A stretch of DNA of 52,551 nucleotides from Tistrella bauzanensis (GCF_014636235.1 NZ_BMDZ01000040.1:1-52551), one strand, 5' to 3'. Positions 36,955 to 46,198 are shown, counted from the first letter of the stretch. Program-made: numbers and translations. Notes: generated by a model not told the origin, from the letters alone.

Positions 36955-37445
36955 CCAGACAAGGCCAGCAACCGCCCCGCCTCCCTTCAAGGGATCACCC
37001 TGTCGGGCGCCAGGGCGGCGGGGGGATGCGGCGGGTGGCACGGGATGCCATCGGGCCGGACACGGCGGCATGGGCATGGTGAGGGAGACCATGGCCCCAT
37101 GCGGCCCGGCGGCGGCCGGGGTCATCGGGCCGCGCAGGGCTGCCGCCCGGACCCTGGTGAAGCCCGCGCAGGAAAAGCGCTCTGTCTTCCCATACCGCCC
37201 GGCGCGCGCCGATGCAACCGGCCGTATCTGCGACCGATCGTCGCCACCCCCCGGCGATCCGCCACATGCCCATGATTCCGGTGCCGACCATCCGGATCCG
37301 CGATTGACCGCGCGCCGGAGCCAGCCGCACACTCGCCACCAGAGCCCGTGCCCGCCGCTCGACCCACGCCCGCCACTCGACCCACGCCCGCCACTCGAAC
37401 AGCCACTCCTGCGAATGACCATCCAGCCATGACCTTGCCGCAACC
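36955..37445. other. Non-coding divergent region between the SCO1-like gene and cobD
   Basis: About 490 bases without a supported gene. It holds three tandem 18-base repeats at 37352-37405 close to cobD. I searched it for a cobalamin riboswitch because of its position, but found no box matching GCCACTG or the AAGAGGGAA/GGTGAAA elements. Long reading frames here are extensions of neighbours and lack protein character. Confidence 0.5.
37352..37405. repeat. Three 18-bp tandem repeats upstream of cobD
   Basis: Units GCCCGCCGCTCGACCCAC (37352-37369), GCCCGCCACTCGACCCAC (37370-37387) and a diverged third (37388-37405) lie 40 bases before the cobD start. No function is evident. Confidence 0.75.
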
Positions 37446-38513
37446 ATGACCATATCCGCCCTTGCCGCCGATCCGGTGCTGCTTGCCGCCATCCTGGGGC
37501 CGATCCATGCGCCCGATCCAGGGCTGCTGCTGCTGATCGTGGCGGTGCTCGACGGGTTTCTGGGCGATCCGCCGGGCCTGTGGGCACGGTTGCCGCATCC
37601 GGTCGCCCTGATCGGCCGGACGATCGCGGCGCTGGACCAGCGGCTGAACCGGCCCGAACGCAGCGCCGCCGACCGGGTCCGGCGCGGCGGCCTGACGGTT
37701 CTGGTGGTGGTGGGCGGCACGGCGGCAATCGCCTTCGGGCTGCATCTGGTGCTGGCGGTCATCCCCTTCGGCTGGGTGGTCGAGGCCCTGATCGCCACCA
37801 CCCTGATCGCCCAGAAAAGCCTGTACGAGCATGTCCGCGACGTCGCCGAGGCGCTGGCACAGGACGGGCTGGCCGCCGGCCGCCGCATGGTCGCCCGCAT
37901 CGTCGGCCGCGACCCCGACAGCCTGGACGAGGCAGGCGTATCGCGGGCGGGGATCGAAAGTCTGGCCGAGAATTTCTCCGACGGGGTCGTCGCACCGCTG
38001 TTCTGGTTCGCGGTGGCAGGGCTGCCGGGCCTCGCTGCCTATAAGGCGATCAACACGCTCGACAGCATGATCGGCCATCTCACCCCGCGCCATGCCGATT
38101 TCGGCCGGGTGGCTGCACGGCTCGATGATGTCGTGAACTGGCCGGCCGCCAGGCTGGCCGGGCTGCTGATCGTTGCCGCCGCCATCATCCCGAGCCCGGG
38201 CCATGCAGCGGCCGGCGATGCCGGCCGGGCCTGGCGGGTGATGCGCCGCGATGCCCGCCGCCACCGCTCGCCCAATGCCGGCTGGCCGGAGGCGGCGATG
38301 GCAGGCGCGCTGGGCATCCGGCTGGCCGGCCCGCGCCGCTATGGCAACCGGGTGGTGGACGATGCCTGGATGGGCGGGCCGGCGCTGGATGGCAGCGGCG
38401 GGGGCCGAATGGATGCGGGCCCGGCCGATATCGACCGGGCCCTCACCCTCTATGTCCGTGCCTGCCTGATCGGTGCACCGGTTCTGGCGCTGCTGGCGAC
38501 CCTGCTGGACTGA
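37446..38513 (+). CDS. cobD: Adenosylcobinamide-phosphate synthase CobD/CbiB
   Basis: The 355-residue membrane protein matches CobD/CbiB: DGFLGDPPGLWARLPHPVALIG, LYEHVRDVAEAL, GRDPDSLDEAGVSRAGIESLAENFSDGVVAPLFW, and YKAINTLDSMIGHLTPRHADFGRVAARLDDVVNW. It attaches the aminopropanol arm to adenosylcobyric acid during cobalamin synthesis. The ATG at 37446 is the first that keeps the family N-terminus, and no strong ribosome-binding site is visible. It is separated from the other cob genes by the SYLF gene. Confidence 0.95.
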   Translation: MTISALAADPVLLAAILGPIHAPDPGLLLLIVAVLDGFLGDPPGLWARLPHPVALIGRTIAALDQRLNRPERSAADRVRRGGLTVLVVVGGTAAIAFGLHLVLAVIPFGWVVEALIATTLIAQKSLYEHVRDVAEALAQDGLAAGRRMVARIVGRDPDSLDEAGVSRAGIESLAENFSDGVVAPLFWFAVAGLPGLAAYKAINTLDSMIGHLTPRHADFGRVAARLDDVVNWPAARLAGLLIVAAAIIPSPGHAAAGDAGRAWRVMRRDARRHRSPNAGWPEAAMAGALGIRLAGPRRYGNRVVDDAWMGGPALDGSGGGRMDAGPADIDRALTLYVRACLIGAPVLALLATLLD

Positions 38514-38541
38514 TCGGCGCGGCGCTGCCCGACCGGACGGA

Positions 38542-39246
38542 TCAACCGCCCGACAGACGGCTCTTCAGCGTCTCGGCCTTACCGTTCGAGGCATTGCCGC
38601 GCAGGATATTGTCGGCGGTCATCGACTGGCCGTAATAGGCGCGGTTCCAATCTTCTTCCGGCACCACCACCGTGCCGTCCAGCGAGGCGCCGCCGAACAG
38701 GCCCTTGGCGTTCGAGAACGCGACGATATCGGCATCCATATTGGTGGTGCTGCTGCCCGAGACACCGGCGCCGACAGAGGCGACCGCGATCGAGACGTCG
38801 CCGCCCAGCGTCACCTTGTCGGACAGCAGTTTCTCAAGCCCGCGCTCGGTGCGGACCACGAAAATCGTCTCCGACACCTGCACGCCGGCCTGAAGGCCGA
38901 TGCCGCCCTTGGCGATGTCATAGAACGCCGGGCCGGTCCAGCCATTGCTGCTGCGGGCCAGCAACACGCCGACGCCACCCTCGCCGCCGATGATGAAGCC
39001 GGCCTTGACCAGGCTGGGGGCGATCATCACCGCGCGGGCATTGGCCAGCTGGGCATCGAAATCCTTGCCCTGGGGCGAATTGCGGATGGCGGTGACGGTG
39101 GCCGCCGCCTCATTGACGATCTGCTGCTGATCGCTCGCCTGCTGGGCCTGGGCCGGGGCCACGATCGCCAGCGGCGACATCGCCGCCATCGCAGCGACCG
39201 TAAAGACCAGGGAATGACGGCTGTTACGGGTGCGCATGCCGAACAT
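38542..39246 (-). CDS. SYLF-domain (YSC84) lipid-binding protein, exported
   Basis: The 234-residue protein has a signal peptide (about residues 1-34, ending APAQAQQ). The SYLF/Ysc84 domain follows: AVMIAPSLVKAGFIIGGEGGVGVLLARSSNGWTGPAFYDIAKGGIGLQAGVQVSETIFVV, then GLFGGASLDGTVVVPEEDWNRAYYGQ. Bacterial members are secreted or periplasmic lipid-binding proteins of unclear role. An internal ATG at 39237 is an alternative start. It stands between cobD and cobU but on functional grounds is not part of B12 synthesis. It is convergent with cobD. Confidence 0.9.
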   Translation of the reverse strand: MFGMRTRNSRHSLVFTVAAMAAMSPLAIVAPAQAQQASDQQQIVNEAAATVTAIRNSPQGKDFDAQLANARAVMIAPSLVKAGFIIGGEGGVGVLLARSSNGWTGPAFYDIAKGGIGLQAGVQVSETIFVVRTERGLEKLLSDKVTLGGDVSIAVASVGAGVSGSSTTNMDADIVAFSNAKGLFGGASLDGTVVVPEEDWNRAYYGQSMTADNILRGNASNGKAETLKSRLSGG

Positions 39247-39362
39247 GAATGAAAACTCCTGCGGTGGGTGCCCCGCATGTCGCGGGTCAAGCTCTTGTGT
39301 CGCGGTGCCGGGTCATGAAGATCTGAACGCCACGTGCTGCGGCGTCTCAGTTCTGTACATGG

Positions 39363-39391
39363 GGTGCCGGCCTCAGCCGTTGAGGGGCACC
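39363..39391 (-). terminator. Hairpin after cobU
   Basis: GGTGCC-GG-CCTCA and TGAGG-GGCACC pair around a 5-base loop (39363-39391) with a small bulge. It lies about 60 bases after the end of cobU on the minus strand. No T-run follows, so termination is tentative. Confidence 0.35.
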
Positions 39392-39448
39392 GCACCCGGC
39401 CCTGTCAGTCCTCACCGTTATGCCACGGCCCCCGTGACATGGATGCGA

Positions 39449-40021
39449 TCAAGACGCGACCTCTTCGGCACCCAAAGCGGCGCCCTTCATCACAAGCGGC
39501 AGGCCGGCGGCCACGAACACCACCCGATCGGCCGCCGCCGCCACCTGCTGGTTCATGCGCCCGGCAACGTCGCGGAACCGGCGGGCGAGCGCGTTATCGG
39601 GCACGATTCCCAAACCCACCTCATTCGACACCATCACCACCGGCCGGCCGGCGTCACGGGCGGCCTCGACCAGACGTGCGGTTTCCTTGTCCGGATCGCG
39701 GTTCAGATGCATCAGCGTCGCCGCCCAGATGGTCAGGCAGTCGATCAGAACCGCCCCGCCAGCAGCCATGCCCGCCGCCGCAGTGATCGCGGCCGCCGGA
39801 TCGTCCGGCGCCTCGATCGTGGTCCAGTCCGGGCCGCGATCGGCGACATGACGGGCGATCCGCTCGCGCATCTCGTCGTCGAAGGCCTGCGCCGTCGCCA
39901 CATAGACCAGCGGCCCGCCCGCGGCCGCGGCCCGGGTCAGGCGTTCGGCCAGCGCGCTCTTGCCCGATCGCGCACCGCCCAGCACCAGGGTCAGGCGCGC
40001 CGTCATACGCCCGCCTGTCAT
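39449..40021 (-). CDS. cobU: Adenosylcobinamide kinase/guanylyltransferase CobU (CobP)
   Basis: A 190-residue enzyme with the P-loop GGARSGKS near residues 15-22, then DCLTIWAATLM and VSNEVGLGIVPDNALARRFRDVAGRMNQQVAA, which are CobU/CobP blocks. It phosphorylates adenosylcobinamide and transfers GMP to give AdoCbi-GDP. I chose the ATG at 40021, which overlaps the cobC stop as ATGA; the ATG at 40006 is also possible. It is the last gene of the cobS-cobC-cobU set. Confidence 0.93.
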   Translation of the reverse strand: MTGGRMTARLTLVLGGARSGKSALAERLTRAAAAGGPLVYVATAQAFDDEMRERIARHVADRGPDWTTIEAPDDPAAAITAAAGMAAGGAVLIDCLTIWAATLMHLNRDPDKETARLVEAARDAGRPVVMVSNEVGLGIVPDNALARRFRDVAGRMNQQVAAAADRVVFVAAGLPLVMKGAALGAEEVAS

Positions 40022-40659
40022 ACGCCCGTCTCCCCGTCGTCGCCCGCCGCGACCGCCAGTGGCCGGTTCACACACACCACCCGCCACAGCACCGCGCCAT
40101 CGGCCATCACGATCCGGTCGATCCGGGTCAGCGACAGCGGGTCGATCACGAAGGCGATGCTTTGTTCAGGGGTCAGCCCCAATGCCTGCGACAGGGCGGC
40201 GCGGATCACGCCGGCATGGGCCACCACCACAATGCCGGGGGCCGCCGCCGGGGCATCGTGCGACCGTGCATCCACCGCCGCCGCCACCCGTGCCATCACC
40301 TCGGTGTAGCGTTCCCCGCCCGGCGGGCAGGCGCGGGCAGGCTGGCGCCAGAAGGCGGCATAGGCCTCGGGCTCGGCGGTTTCGATCTCGCCATGAACCC
40401 GGCCTTCCCAGGCGCCGAAATTCTGTTCGGTGAAGGCAGGCTCGATCAGCGCCGGGCGGTCGGGCAGCAGGGCCGCGGCCGTGTCGCGGGCGCGGGCCAG
40501 CGGGCTTGCGATCACCATGGCCTGCGGGGGCAGCAGCCGGCGCATGCCAGCCAGGGCCACAGGCGACGGCATATCCACCGCCGCCTCGCTGGCGCCATGA
40601 ATGCGGCCATGGGCGGCTACGGCCAGGGCTGCGTGGCGTATCCAATACCAGCAGGTCAC
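40018..40659 (-). CDS. cobC: Histidine phosphatase, alpha-ribazole phosphatase CobC-like
   Basis: The 213-residue phosphoglycerate-mutase-fold enzyme has the catalytic RH in WIRHAAL near residue 8, [14 protein letters not shown], the acidic [10 protein letters not shown] motif, and the second histidine in [12 protein letters not shown] near residue 153. The usual RHG is RHA here. In this position it is likely CobC, which removes phosphate from alpha-ribazole phosphate or cobalamin phosphate. The GTG start at 40659 overlaps the cobS stop, and its own stop overlaps the cobU start, so all three are translationally coupled. Confidence 0.85.
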   Translation of the reverse strand: MTCWYWIRHAALAVAAHGRIHGASEAAVDMPSPVALAGMRRLLPPQAMVIASPLARARDTAAALLPDRPALIEPAFTEQNFGAWEGRVHGEIETAEPEAYAAFWRQPARACPPGGERYTEVMARVAAAVDARSHDAPAAAPGIVVVAHAGVIRAALSQALGLTPEQSIAFVIDPLSLTRIDRIVMADGAVLWRVVCVNRPLAVAAGDDGETGV

Positions 40660-41492
40660 ACCCACCACAGCACACCTCCGAAGGCCAGAACCAGACCGGC
40701 GATCTCGGCGGTCTGTTGAATGGCGCCATAAACATCGCCGGTGGCGCCGCCGATCTGGCGACGGGCGATCATCGCCATCGCCAGCCCGGCCAGCACGGTG
40801 CCCGCAATCAGACCAGCCAGCGCCGGCCAGCCGACCGGCCCCAACCCCAGCCGGACCAGTGCCATTGAGATCAGCAGCGTGGCGCCGGCACCGGTCAGCG
40901 CCGGCGCCAGCGGGCTGCGCCCGGCGGCATCGGCCAGGCCCGGCCGGCTGCGCCGGGCCATCGGCATCGCGGTCATGGCAATCGCGACCGCCACCCGCGA
41001 CAACCCACCCGCGGCGGTGATCAGCGCCGCCGCCCCCCATCCCAGCGGCGCCAGTGCCGCCAGCACCGCCGCCCGGAGGCCGAATGACAGGATCAGCGCC
41101 GATGCGCCGAAGGTGCCGACCCTGCTGTCCTTCATGATCAGAAGCTTGCCCTCGCGGTCATGGCCGCCGCCAAAGCCGTCGGCGACATCGGCCAGCCCGT
41201 CTTCATGGATCAGCCCGCCGGCCAGCGCGGCCACGATCAGCGCCGCGAAGGCGGCGATCCAGCGATTGGCGATCAGCTCGGCCACCCCCGCCAGAGTCAG
41301 CCCGGTGATCGCCCCCATCACCAGCCCCGCCGGCCCCAGCCAGCCCACGAAGCGGGCGGCTGGTTGCAGGCCGTGCGGCGCCGGCACCGGCAGCCGCGAC
41401 ACCAGCCCCAGCGCCAGCCACAGCCCGTCCAGCGGCCGCGGTGGCGGCTCAGGCGGTGGCGCGGGTGCGGGCAACGGGTCGGAGGGTGACAT
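40656..41492 (-). CDS. cobS: Adenosylcobinamide-GDP ribazoletransferase CobS (CobV)
   Basis: A 278-residue integral membrane enzyme. It starts after a Pro-rich stretch with [16 protein letters not shown]. It carries the conserved [35 protein letters not shown], with the acidic cluster that binds Mg2+. It joins AdoCbi-GDP with alpha-ribazole to make adenosylcobalamin. The ATG at 41492 was chosen because the upstream frame shows no similarity. It is the first gene of the minus-strand set and diverges from cobT. Confidence 0.94.
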   Translation of the reverse strand: MSPSDPLPAPAPPPEPPPRPLDGLWLALGLVSRLPVPAPHGLQPAARFVGWLGPAGLVMGAITGLTLAGVAELIANRWIAAFAALIVAALAGGLIHEDGLADVADGFGGGHDREGKLLIMKDSRVGTFGASALILSFGLRAAVLAALAPLGWGAAALITAAGGLSRVAVAIAMTAMPMARRSRPGLADAAGRSPLAPALTGAGATLLISMALVRLGLGPVGWPALAGLIAGTVLAGLAMAMIARRQIGGATGDVYGAIQQTAEIAGLVLAFGGVLWWV

Positions 41493-41725
41493 GGCGGATC
41501 TTCCACAGGGGCGCCGCCTGTTCGGCAGCACCGGGCCCAATATCCTCGCAACGATAGCCGCGGCGGCGGCGGCGGGCCAGTTTTGCGGCCGGTGCCCTGG
41601 CATCATGATCGGCCGGGCTTGACCCGCGCGCCTGTCCGCCGCATCGTTCGGCGCACGCCTTTCTGTCCCGACCGTTCCGCCGGCGCTGCCCCGGGCACGC
41701 CCGCCATTGCAAGGATGATCCCGCC
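41493..41725. promoter_or_regulatory. Divergent region between cobS and cobT
   Basis: About 230 GC-rich bases that must hold the promoters for both cobT and the cobS-cobC-cobU set. I see no riboswitch box and no clear operator. Confidence 0.4.
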
Positions 41726-42778
41726 GTGGCCGCCGATCGTACCGCCCCCCAAGCCCCCGTTATTCCCTTCGCCGATCTGGCGGGTGTGGCCGATCTCGTC
41801 CGCGCCTTCCCCGGCCCCGATGACGAGGCGGCGGAACGGGCACGGGCACGGGACGCCGAGTTGACCAAGCCCGCCGGCGCGCTGGGCCGGCTTGAGGAAC
41901 TGGCGGTGTGGGTGGCAGCGTGGCAGGCGGCCCATCCGCCCCGCGCCGCGCGGCCGCTGGCCTGCGTCTTTGCCGGCAATCACGGCATCGCCGCGCGCGG
42001 TGTCTCGGCCTATCCGGCGTCGGTCACCGAGCAGATGGTGGCGAATTTCGTCGAGGGCGGGGCGGCGGTGAACCAGCTCTGCCGCAATGTCGGCGCCGGG
42101 CTCAGCGTCTATGAGATGGGGCTTGAAACCCCCACCGCCGATTTCACCACCGCCCCGGCGCTGACCGATACCGAGGTGCTGCGCGCCATCGCCTTCGGCA
42201 TGCGCGCGGTCGAACCCGGCATCGACATTCTGTGCCTGGGCGAAATGGGCATCGGCAACACCACCGCCGCGGCAGCCATGGCCGCCGCCCTGTTCGGCGG
42301 CACCGGCACCGACTGGGCGGGGCCCGGCACCGGCGTCGATGCCGATGGCCTCGCCACCAAGGCCGCGGTGATCGATCAGGCCCTGGCCTTTCACGGCGCG
42401 GCGCTTGCCGATCCGCTTGAGGTGCTGCGCCGGCTGGGTGGCCACGAGCTTGCCGCCATCGCCGGTGCCGTGATGGCGGCGCGCATGCTGCGGGTGCCGG
42501 TGCTGCTCGACGGCTTCGCCTGCACCGCAGCCGCCGCCGTGCTGTGGAAGGTCGACCCTGCCGCCCTCGATCACTGCAAGGTTGCCCATATGTCGCGGGA
42601 GCCGGGCCATCGCCGGCTGGTCGGCGCCATCGGCCAGCGGCCGCTGCTCGACCTGGACATGGCGCTGGGCGAGGCCTCGGGCGCGGTGTTGGCATCCGGG
42701 CTGGTCCAGGCGGCGGTCTCCGCCCATAACGGCATGGCGACCTTCGCCGAGGCCGGCGTGTCGACACGTGAGGCGTAA
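41726..42778 (+). CDS. cobT: Nicotinate-nucleotide--dimethylbenzimidazole phosphoribosyltransferase CobT
   Basis: The 350-residue enzyme shows [78 protein letters not shown], and [12 protein letters not shown] near the end. It makes alpha-ribazole 5-phosphate from dimethylbenzimidazole and nicotinate mononucleotide. The GTG at 41726 starts the frame. The final AEAGVS retains the region of the catalytic glutamate. It diverges from cobS, so lower-ligand activation and loop assembly are encoded side by side. Confidence 0.95.
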   Translation: MAADRTAPQAPVIPFADLAGVADLVRAFPGPDDEAAERARARDAELTKPAGALGRLEELAVWVAAWQAAHPPRAARPLACVFAGNHGIAARGVSAYPASVTEQMVANFVEGGAAVNQLCRNVGAGLSVYEMGLETPTADFTTAPALTDTEVLRAIAFGMRAVEPGIDILCLGEMGIGNTTAAAAMAAALFGGTGTDWAGPGTGVDADGLATKAAVIDQALAFHGAALADPLEVLRRLGGHELAAIAGAVMAARMLRVPVLLDGFACTAAAAVLWKVDPAALDHCKVAHMSREPGHRRLVGAIGQRPLLDLDMALGEASGAVLASGLVQAAVSAHNGMATFAEAGVSTREA

Positions 42779-42804
42779 GGCGTGTTGCGTGACGAGCCAT
42801 GTCG

Positions 42805-42821
42805 GCGCGTTAGAAACGCGC
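42805..42821 (+). terminator. Short hairpin after cobT
   Basis: GCGCGTT-AGA-AACGCGC (42805-42821) is a perfect 7-bp stem, 27 bases after the cobT stop, followed by TTCGC. It is a plausible but weak terminator. Confidence 0.4.
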
Positions 42822-42953
42822 TTCGCGGTGCAGCACGTTAACCACTTTTCAATCATTGTTGCGATAAGCTTCAGGGTAATCTGAAAGAACCGGTCTGCGG
42901 CGGTGGTTGCCGCATGACCTGGTTTCAACGTGCTGCAGACGTCGGAGGGGCGC

Positions 42954-43973
42954 GTGGAATACGCGGAGCGGACTGAACGGTCGGAAACCCACGCTCAGGC
43001 CGCACTCAGACTACTCGAACAGCACAAAATTGCCCCAAATCCGATCAATTTCACTGTCGCCTATGTCCATGATTCGGGTCGCGATCCGGAATTGAGCCGC
43101 ATGCTGAACGCGGTTCTGGCCGAGGGTGGCAGCCTGACGCCCGATATGGTGCGTGAAGCGTTCGAGCGTCATTTCGGACTGGCGCGCGAGGCACAGGTGG
43201 TCCGCGAGGGCGGCGCCCGGCTGGCGGCCGAGGCCGAGCGCGCGCTGGGTGCGGCTGAAAGCGCGCAGTCTGCGCTTGGTATCGCCGCCGACGAGGCCGC
43301 CAGGCTGGCCGAACGGCTGGACCGTGGTGAAGGCACCGATCCGCGCCGGCTGGCCGATGCCGCCCGCGCGCTGGCCATGCTTGCCCGCAAGACCGCCCAG
43401 CGCACCGATGCCGCCGCCCGCAGCCTGGATGCGGCTACCGACCAGATCGGCGGCGTGCGCCGCGACCTCGACCGGGTGCGGCGCGAACTGGCGACCGACG
43501 GGCTGACCGGCCTTGCCAACCGCCGGCATTTCGAACGCCGGCTGGCCGAAGAGGCGGCACTTGCCCGTGACACCGGCGATCCGTTGACCGTGATGCTGGT
43601 CGATGTCGAAGGCTTCGACGCCATCGCCGCCAGCCATGGCATCGGCATCGGCGATCAGGTGCTGCGGCTGGTGGGCAAGACCCTGGCCGATGGCGTGCGC
43701 GGCCGCGATGTCGCCGCCCGCTTCGGCCCCGAACGCTTCGCGGTCGCCCTGCCCCACACCACCGAGGCCGAGGCGGCGGCAATTGCCGACCAGATCCGCA
43801 ACATCGTCGCCGGCCGCCGGATCGTGCGCCGCGACAATCGCGAGCCGATCGGCCGCATCGCCCTGAATGTCGGCCGCGCCACCCTGCAGCCGGGCGAGGA
43901 GATCGGCCACCTGATCGGCCGTGTCGAAACCATGCTCGAAAGCACCGCCCGCCGCGCGCGCCCCGGGCGCTGA
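42954..43973 (+). CDS. GGDEF-fold protein with degenerate active site (GPERF)
   Basis: A 339-residue cytoplasmic protein. The first 170 residues are helical and coiled-coil-like, without membrane segments. A GGDEF domain follows (ATDGLTGLANRRHFERRL, VMLVDVEGFDAI, GDQVLRLVGKTLADGVRGRDVAARFGPERFAVALP). The signature reads GPERF where GGDEF or GGEEF is needed, so the catalytic glutamate is an arginine and cyclase activity is unlikely. The product-binding I-site RxxD (RGRD), five residues ahead, is kept. That pattern suggests a c-di-GMP receptor. The GTG at 42954 has a GGAGGGG just upstream; a GTG at 42930 is less likely. Confidence 0.85.
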   Translation: MEYAERTERSETHAQAALRLLEQHKIAPNPINFTVAYVHDSGRDPELSRMLNAVLAEGGSLTPDMVREAFERHFGLAREAQVVREGGARLAAEAERALGAAESAQSALGIAADEAARLAERLDRGEGTDPRRLADAARALAMLARKTAQRTDAAARSLDAATDQIGGVRRDLDRVRRELATDGLTGLANRRHFERRLAEEAALARDTGDPLTVMLVDVEGFDAIAASHGIGIGDQVLRLVGKTLADGVRGRDVAARFGPERFAVALPHTTEAEAAAIADQIRNIVAGRRIVRRDNREPIGRIALNVGRATLQPGEEIGHLIGRVETMLESTARRARPGR

Positions 43974-44095
43974 TCGTCCGCGCCTGCACCCGTCGAGGCC
44001 GGTTCGGCCCGTCCGCCGATATGTTCTTTATCTGTTCCCGAAAAACCGGCATGCTGGAGCCATCCAGGACAGCCCCCAGGCCGGGAGACGCGTTC

Positions 44096-44938
44096 ATGCC
44101 AGACGAGAGCTTCATAACAGACAAGGGCCATGCCTTCCGGCTGCTGCATCAGCAGCCCGGCGCCTTCATCATTCCCAACCCCTGGGATGTCGGCACCGCG
44201 CGGATGCTGGCGGCGCTGGGCTTCCCGGCACTGGCCACCACCAGCGCCGGCATGGCGTTCCAGGCCGGTGTGGCCGAGGGGCGGACATCCCCCGACGCGG
44301 TTCTGCGCCATTGCCGCATGCTGGTCGATGCGACCCCGCTGCCGGTTTCGGCCGATCTTGAGAAAGGCTTCGGCGACAGCCCCGAAAGTGCCGCCGACAC
44401 GATCCGGGCCGCGGCCGAAACCGGGCTCGCGGGGTGTTCGCTGGAAGACCATACCGGCGATCCCGACCGGCCGATCTATGACGCGGTGCTGGCGGTTGAA
44501 CGGATCGCCGCCGCCGCCGAGGCCAGCCGGGCGCTCGATCATGATTTCGTGCTGACCGCGCGCTGCGAGAACTTCATGTGGGGCCGCCCGGATCTGGACG
44601 ACACCATCCGGCGACTGCAGGCCTATGAGCAGGCCGGCGCCGATGTGCTCTATGCGCCGGGCCTGCGCGACCTCGACACCATCCGTCTGGTCTGTCAGGC
44701 GGTATCGGTGCCGGTCAATGTCGTCATGGGTCTGCCCGGCGCCACCTTCAGTGTCGAGCAGCTTGCCGCCGTCGGCGTCAAACGGATCAGCACCGGCTCG
44801 GCCCTGGCACGGCTGGCCTATGGTGCGGTCGCAGCTGCGGCGCGCGAGATGCGATCCACCGGCACATTCCGTTTTTCGGAACAGGCCATGGGTTTCGCCG
44901 AGCTGGAAGGCTTCTTCACCGGCCGGACCACCGCCTGA
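44096..44938 (+). CDS. Isocitrate lyase/PEP mutase superfamily enzyme
   Basis: The 280-residue TIM-barrel protein has AFIIPNPWDVGTARMLAALGFPALATTSAGMAF, the Mg2+-binding PVSADLEKGFGDSPE, LEDHTGDPDRPIYD, and TARCENFMWGRPDLDDTIRRLQAYEQAGADVLYAPG. It lacks the KKCGH motif of true isocitrate and methylisocitrate lyases. It therefore belongs with the PEP mutase-like, oxaloacetate decarboxylase-like subgroup acting on 2-oxo acids. The substrate is not evident. A GGGAGA lies before the ATG at 44096. It converges on the enolase-superfamily gene. Confidence 0.85.
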   Translation: MPDESFITDKGHAFRLLHQQPGAFIIPNPWDVGTARMLAALGFPALATTSAGMAFQAGVAEGRTSPDAVLRHCRMLVDATPLPVSADLEKGFGDSPESAADTIRAAAETGLAGCSLEDHTGDPDRPIYDAVLAVERIAAAAEASRALDHDFVLTARCENFMWGRPDLDDTIRRLQAYEQAGADVLYAPGLRDLDTIRLVCQAVSVPVNVVMGLPGATFSVEQLAAVGVKRISTGSALARLAYGAVAAAAREMRSTGTFRFSEQAMGFAELEGFFTGRTTA

Positions 44939-44959
44939 CCAGCCGCGCGCGCCACCGGG

Positions 44960-46069
44960 TCAGTCGCCGATCCGCAGCACCCGTGTCGTATAGCGCGACA
45001 GCCGCTCGGCCTCAGGGACCGTGCCGATGCCGGGCGCATCCAGCGGCGCCACCATCCCCGGCGCCACCAGTTCGACCTCGGTCGCGGTGATGTCGGGGCG
45101 GAAATAGCGCGCGCTTTCCGCCACGTCGGAGGCATAGGTCATGCCCGGCAGGGTGGCGAGGGCGATATTGGTCCAGCGGCCGACGCCGGTCTCGAATTTG
45201 GCGCCGGTGAAGCAGCCGATGCCGGCCGCCATCAACCGGTCGTGCATCGCCCGCGCAGCGGTCAGCCCGCCGACCCGGCCGACCTTCAGGTTCACCGCCC
45301 GCGCGGCGCGGCGGTCGAGCAACTCGTCCACATCCTCCATGGTATGGATGCTCTCATCCAGGCAGATCGTGGTGTCCAGCCGCGCCTGAAGGCTGGCATA
45401 GGCTTTCCAGTTATGGGCCGCCAGCGGCTGTTCCAGCAGCATCAGCCCGAAGCGGTCGAAGGTCGACAGATGGTCCAGTGCCTCGGGGCCATAGGCGCCA
45501 TTGGCATCGGCCAGCACCGGCATTTCGGGCAGGTCCGCCTTCAACGCCGCCAGGGGCACCGTGTCCCAGCCGGGCTTGATCTTCACCTTCACCCGGTGAT
45601 AGCCGGCCTCCATCGCACGGCGTGCGGCGGCGACCAACTCGCCGGCGTCGCCGGTCACGCCAATCGTGGCGCTGGCCTTCACCGGCCGCAGGCTGCCGCC
45701 GATCGCCACCGCCAGCGGCAGCCGGTCGCGCCGCGCGATCAGGTCGTGCAGGGCCACTTCCAGCGCCGCGATGGTCTCGACATGGCCGCTGATATCGCGG
45801 AACCGGTCGAGCATGTCGGCCGGGCCGTCGACGTCGGTGCCGACCAGCATCGGCGCCAGATGGCGTTCGATGATCGTCCAGGCGGTCTCGATCGTCTCGT
45901 AATGATAGAAGGGCGCTTCCATCGCGGTGCACTCGCCCCAGCCCGACAGCCCCTCGGCGCGGATTTCCACCAGCAGCTTGGTCCAGCGCTCCATACGCTG
46001 CCAGCGATTGGCGAACGGCGCCGCCATCGGCGGCGAGACGAAGCGCAGGACGATGCCGTCGATCCGCAT
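44960..46069 (-). CDS. OSBS/N-succinylamino acid racemase-type enolase superfamily enzyme
   Basis: A 369-residue muconate-lactonizing subgroup protein. Catalytic residues line up: KVKIKPGWD with K161/K163, metal ligands D188 (ADAN), E213 (LLEQP) and D238 (LDES), and K262 on the far strand (NLKVGRVGG). FTGAKFETGVGRWTN matches the OSBS/NSAR branch (MenC-like). No other menaquinone gene is in view, and an alphaproteobacterium with UbiH-type enzymes uses ubiquinone, so a racemase role on N-acyl amino acids is more likely than o-succinylbenzoate synthesis. The ATG at 46069 was chosen; the frame begins at 46090 inside a palindrome. Confidence 0.82.
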   Translation of the reverse strand: MRIDGIVLRFVSPPMAAPFANRWQRMERWTKLLVEIRAEGLSGWGECTAMEAPFYHYETIETAWTIIERHLAPMLVGTDVDGPADMLDRFRDISGHVETIAALEVALHDLIARRDRLPLAVAIGGSLRPVKASATIGVTGDAGELVAAARRAMEAGYHRVKVKIKPGWDTVPLAALKADLPEMPVLADANGAYGPEALDHLSTFDRFGLMLLEQPLAAHNWKAYASLQARLDTTICLDESIHTMEDVDELLDRRAARAVNLKVGRVGGLTAARAMHDRLMAAGIGCFTGAKFETGVGRWTNIALATLPGMTYASDVAESARYFRPDITATEVELVAPGMVAPLDAPGIGTVPEAERLSRYTTRVLRIGD

Positions 46070-46080
46070 GGTGAACCACT

Positions 46081-46136
46081 CCTCAATCATTGATTGAGGG
46101 ATGATAGCGGCTCACAACTTTCAATCCAATGTTGAA
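46081..46136. promoter_or_regulatory. Palindromic operators upstream of the OSBS/NSAR-like gene
   Basis: CCTCAATCA-T-TGATTGAGG (46081-46099) is a perfect 9-bp-arm palindrome a dozen bases from the start codon. TTCAA-N7-TTGAA (46120-46136) is a second symmetric site. Both share TCAA/TTGA half-sites and sit where a repressor would block transcription. The regulator is unknown. Confidence 0.6.
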
Positions 46137-46147
46137 TATCATCGATC

Positions 46148-46188
46148 CCACCCGCCCCGAGAGGGGATATGCCTAACGGGGCGGGTGG
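46148..46188 (-). terminator. Terminator of the serine hydrolase gene
   Basis: CCACCCGCCCCG (46148-46159) and CGGGGCGGGTGG (46177-46188) form a perfect 12-bp stem with a 17-base loop, ten bases past the stop codon of the minus-strand hydrolase gene. Confidence 0.65.
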
Positions 46189-46198
46189 TCGTTGGAGT

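Noticed and set aside
36955-37445. Cobalamin riboswitch upstream of cobD
   Set aside because: The position is right and GGTGAAGCCCG is present, but the conserved B12 box (GCCACTG) and the rest of the core do not line up by eye.
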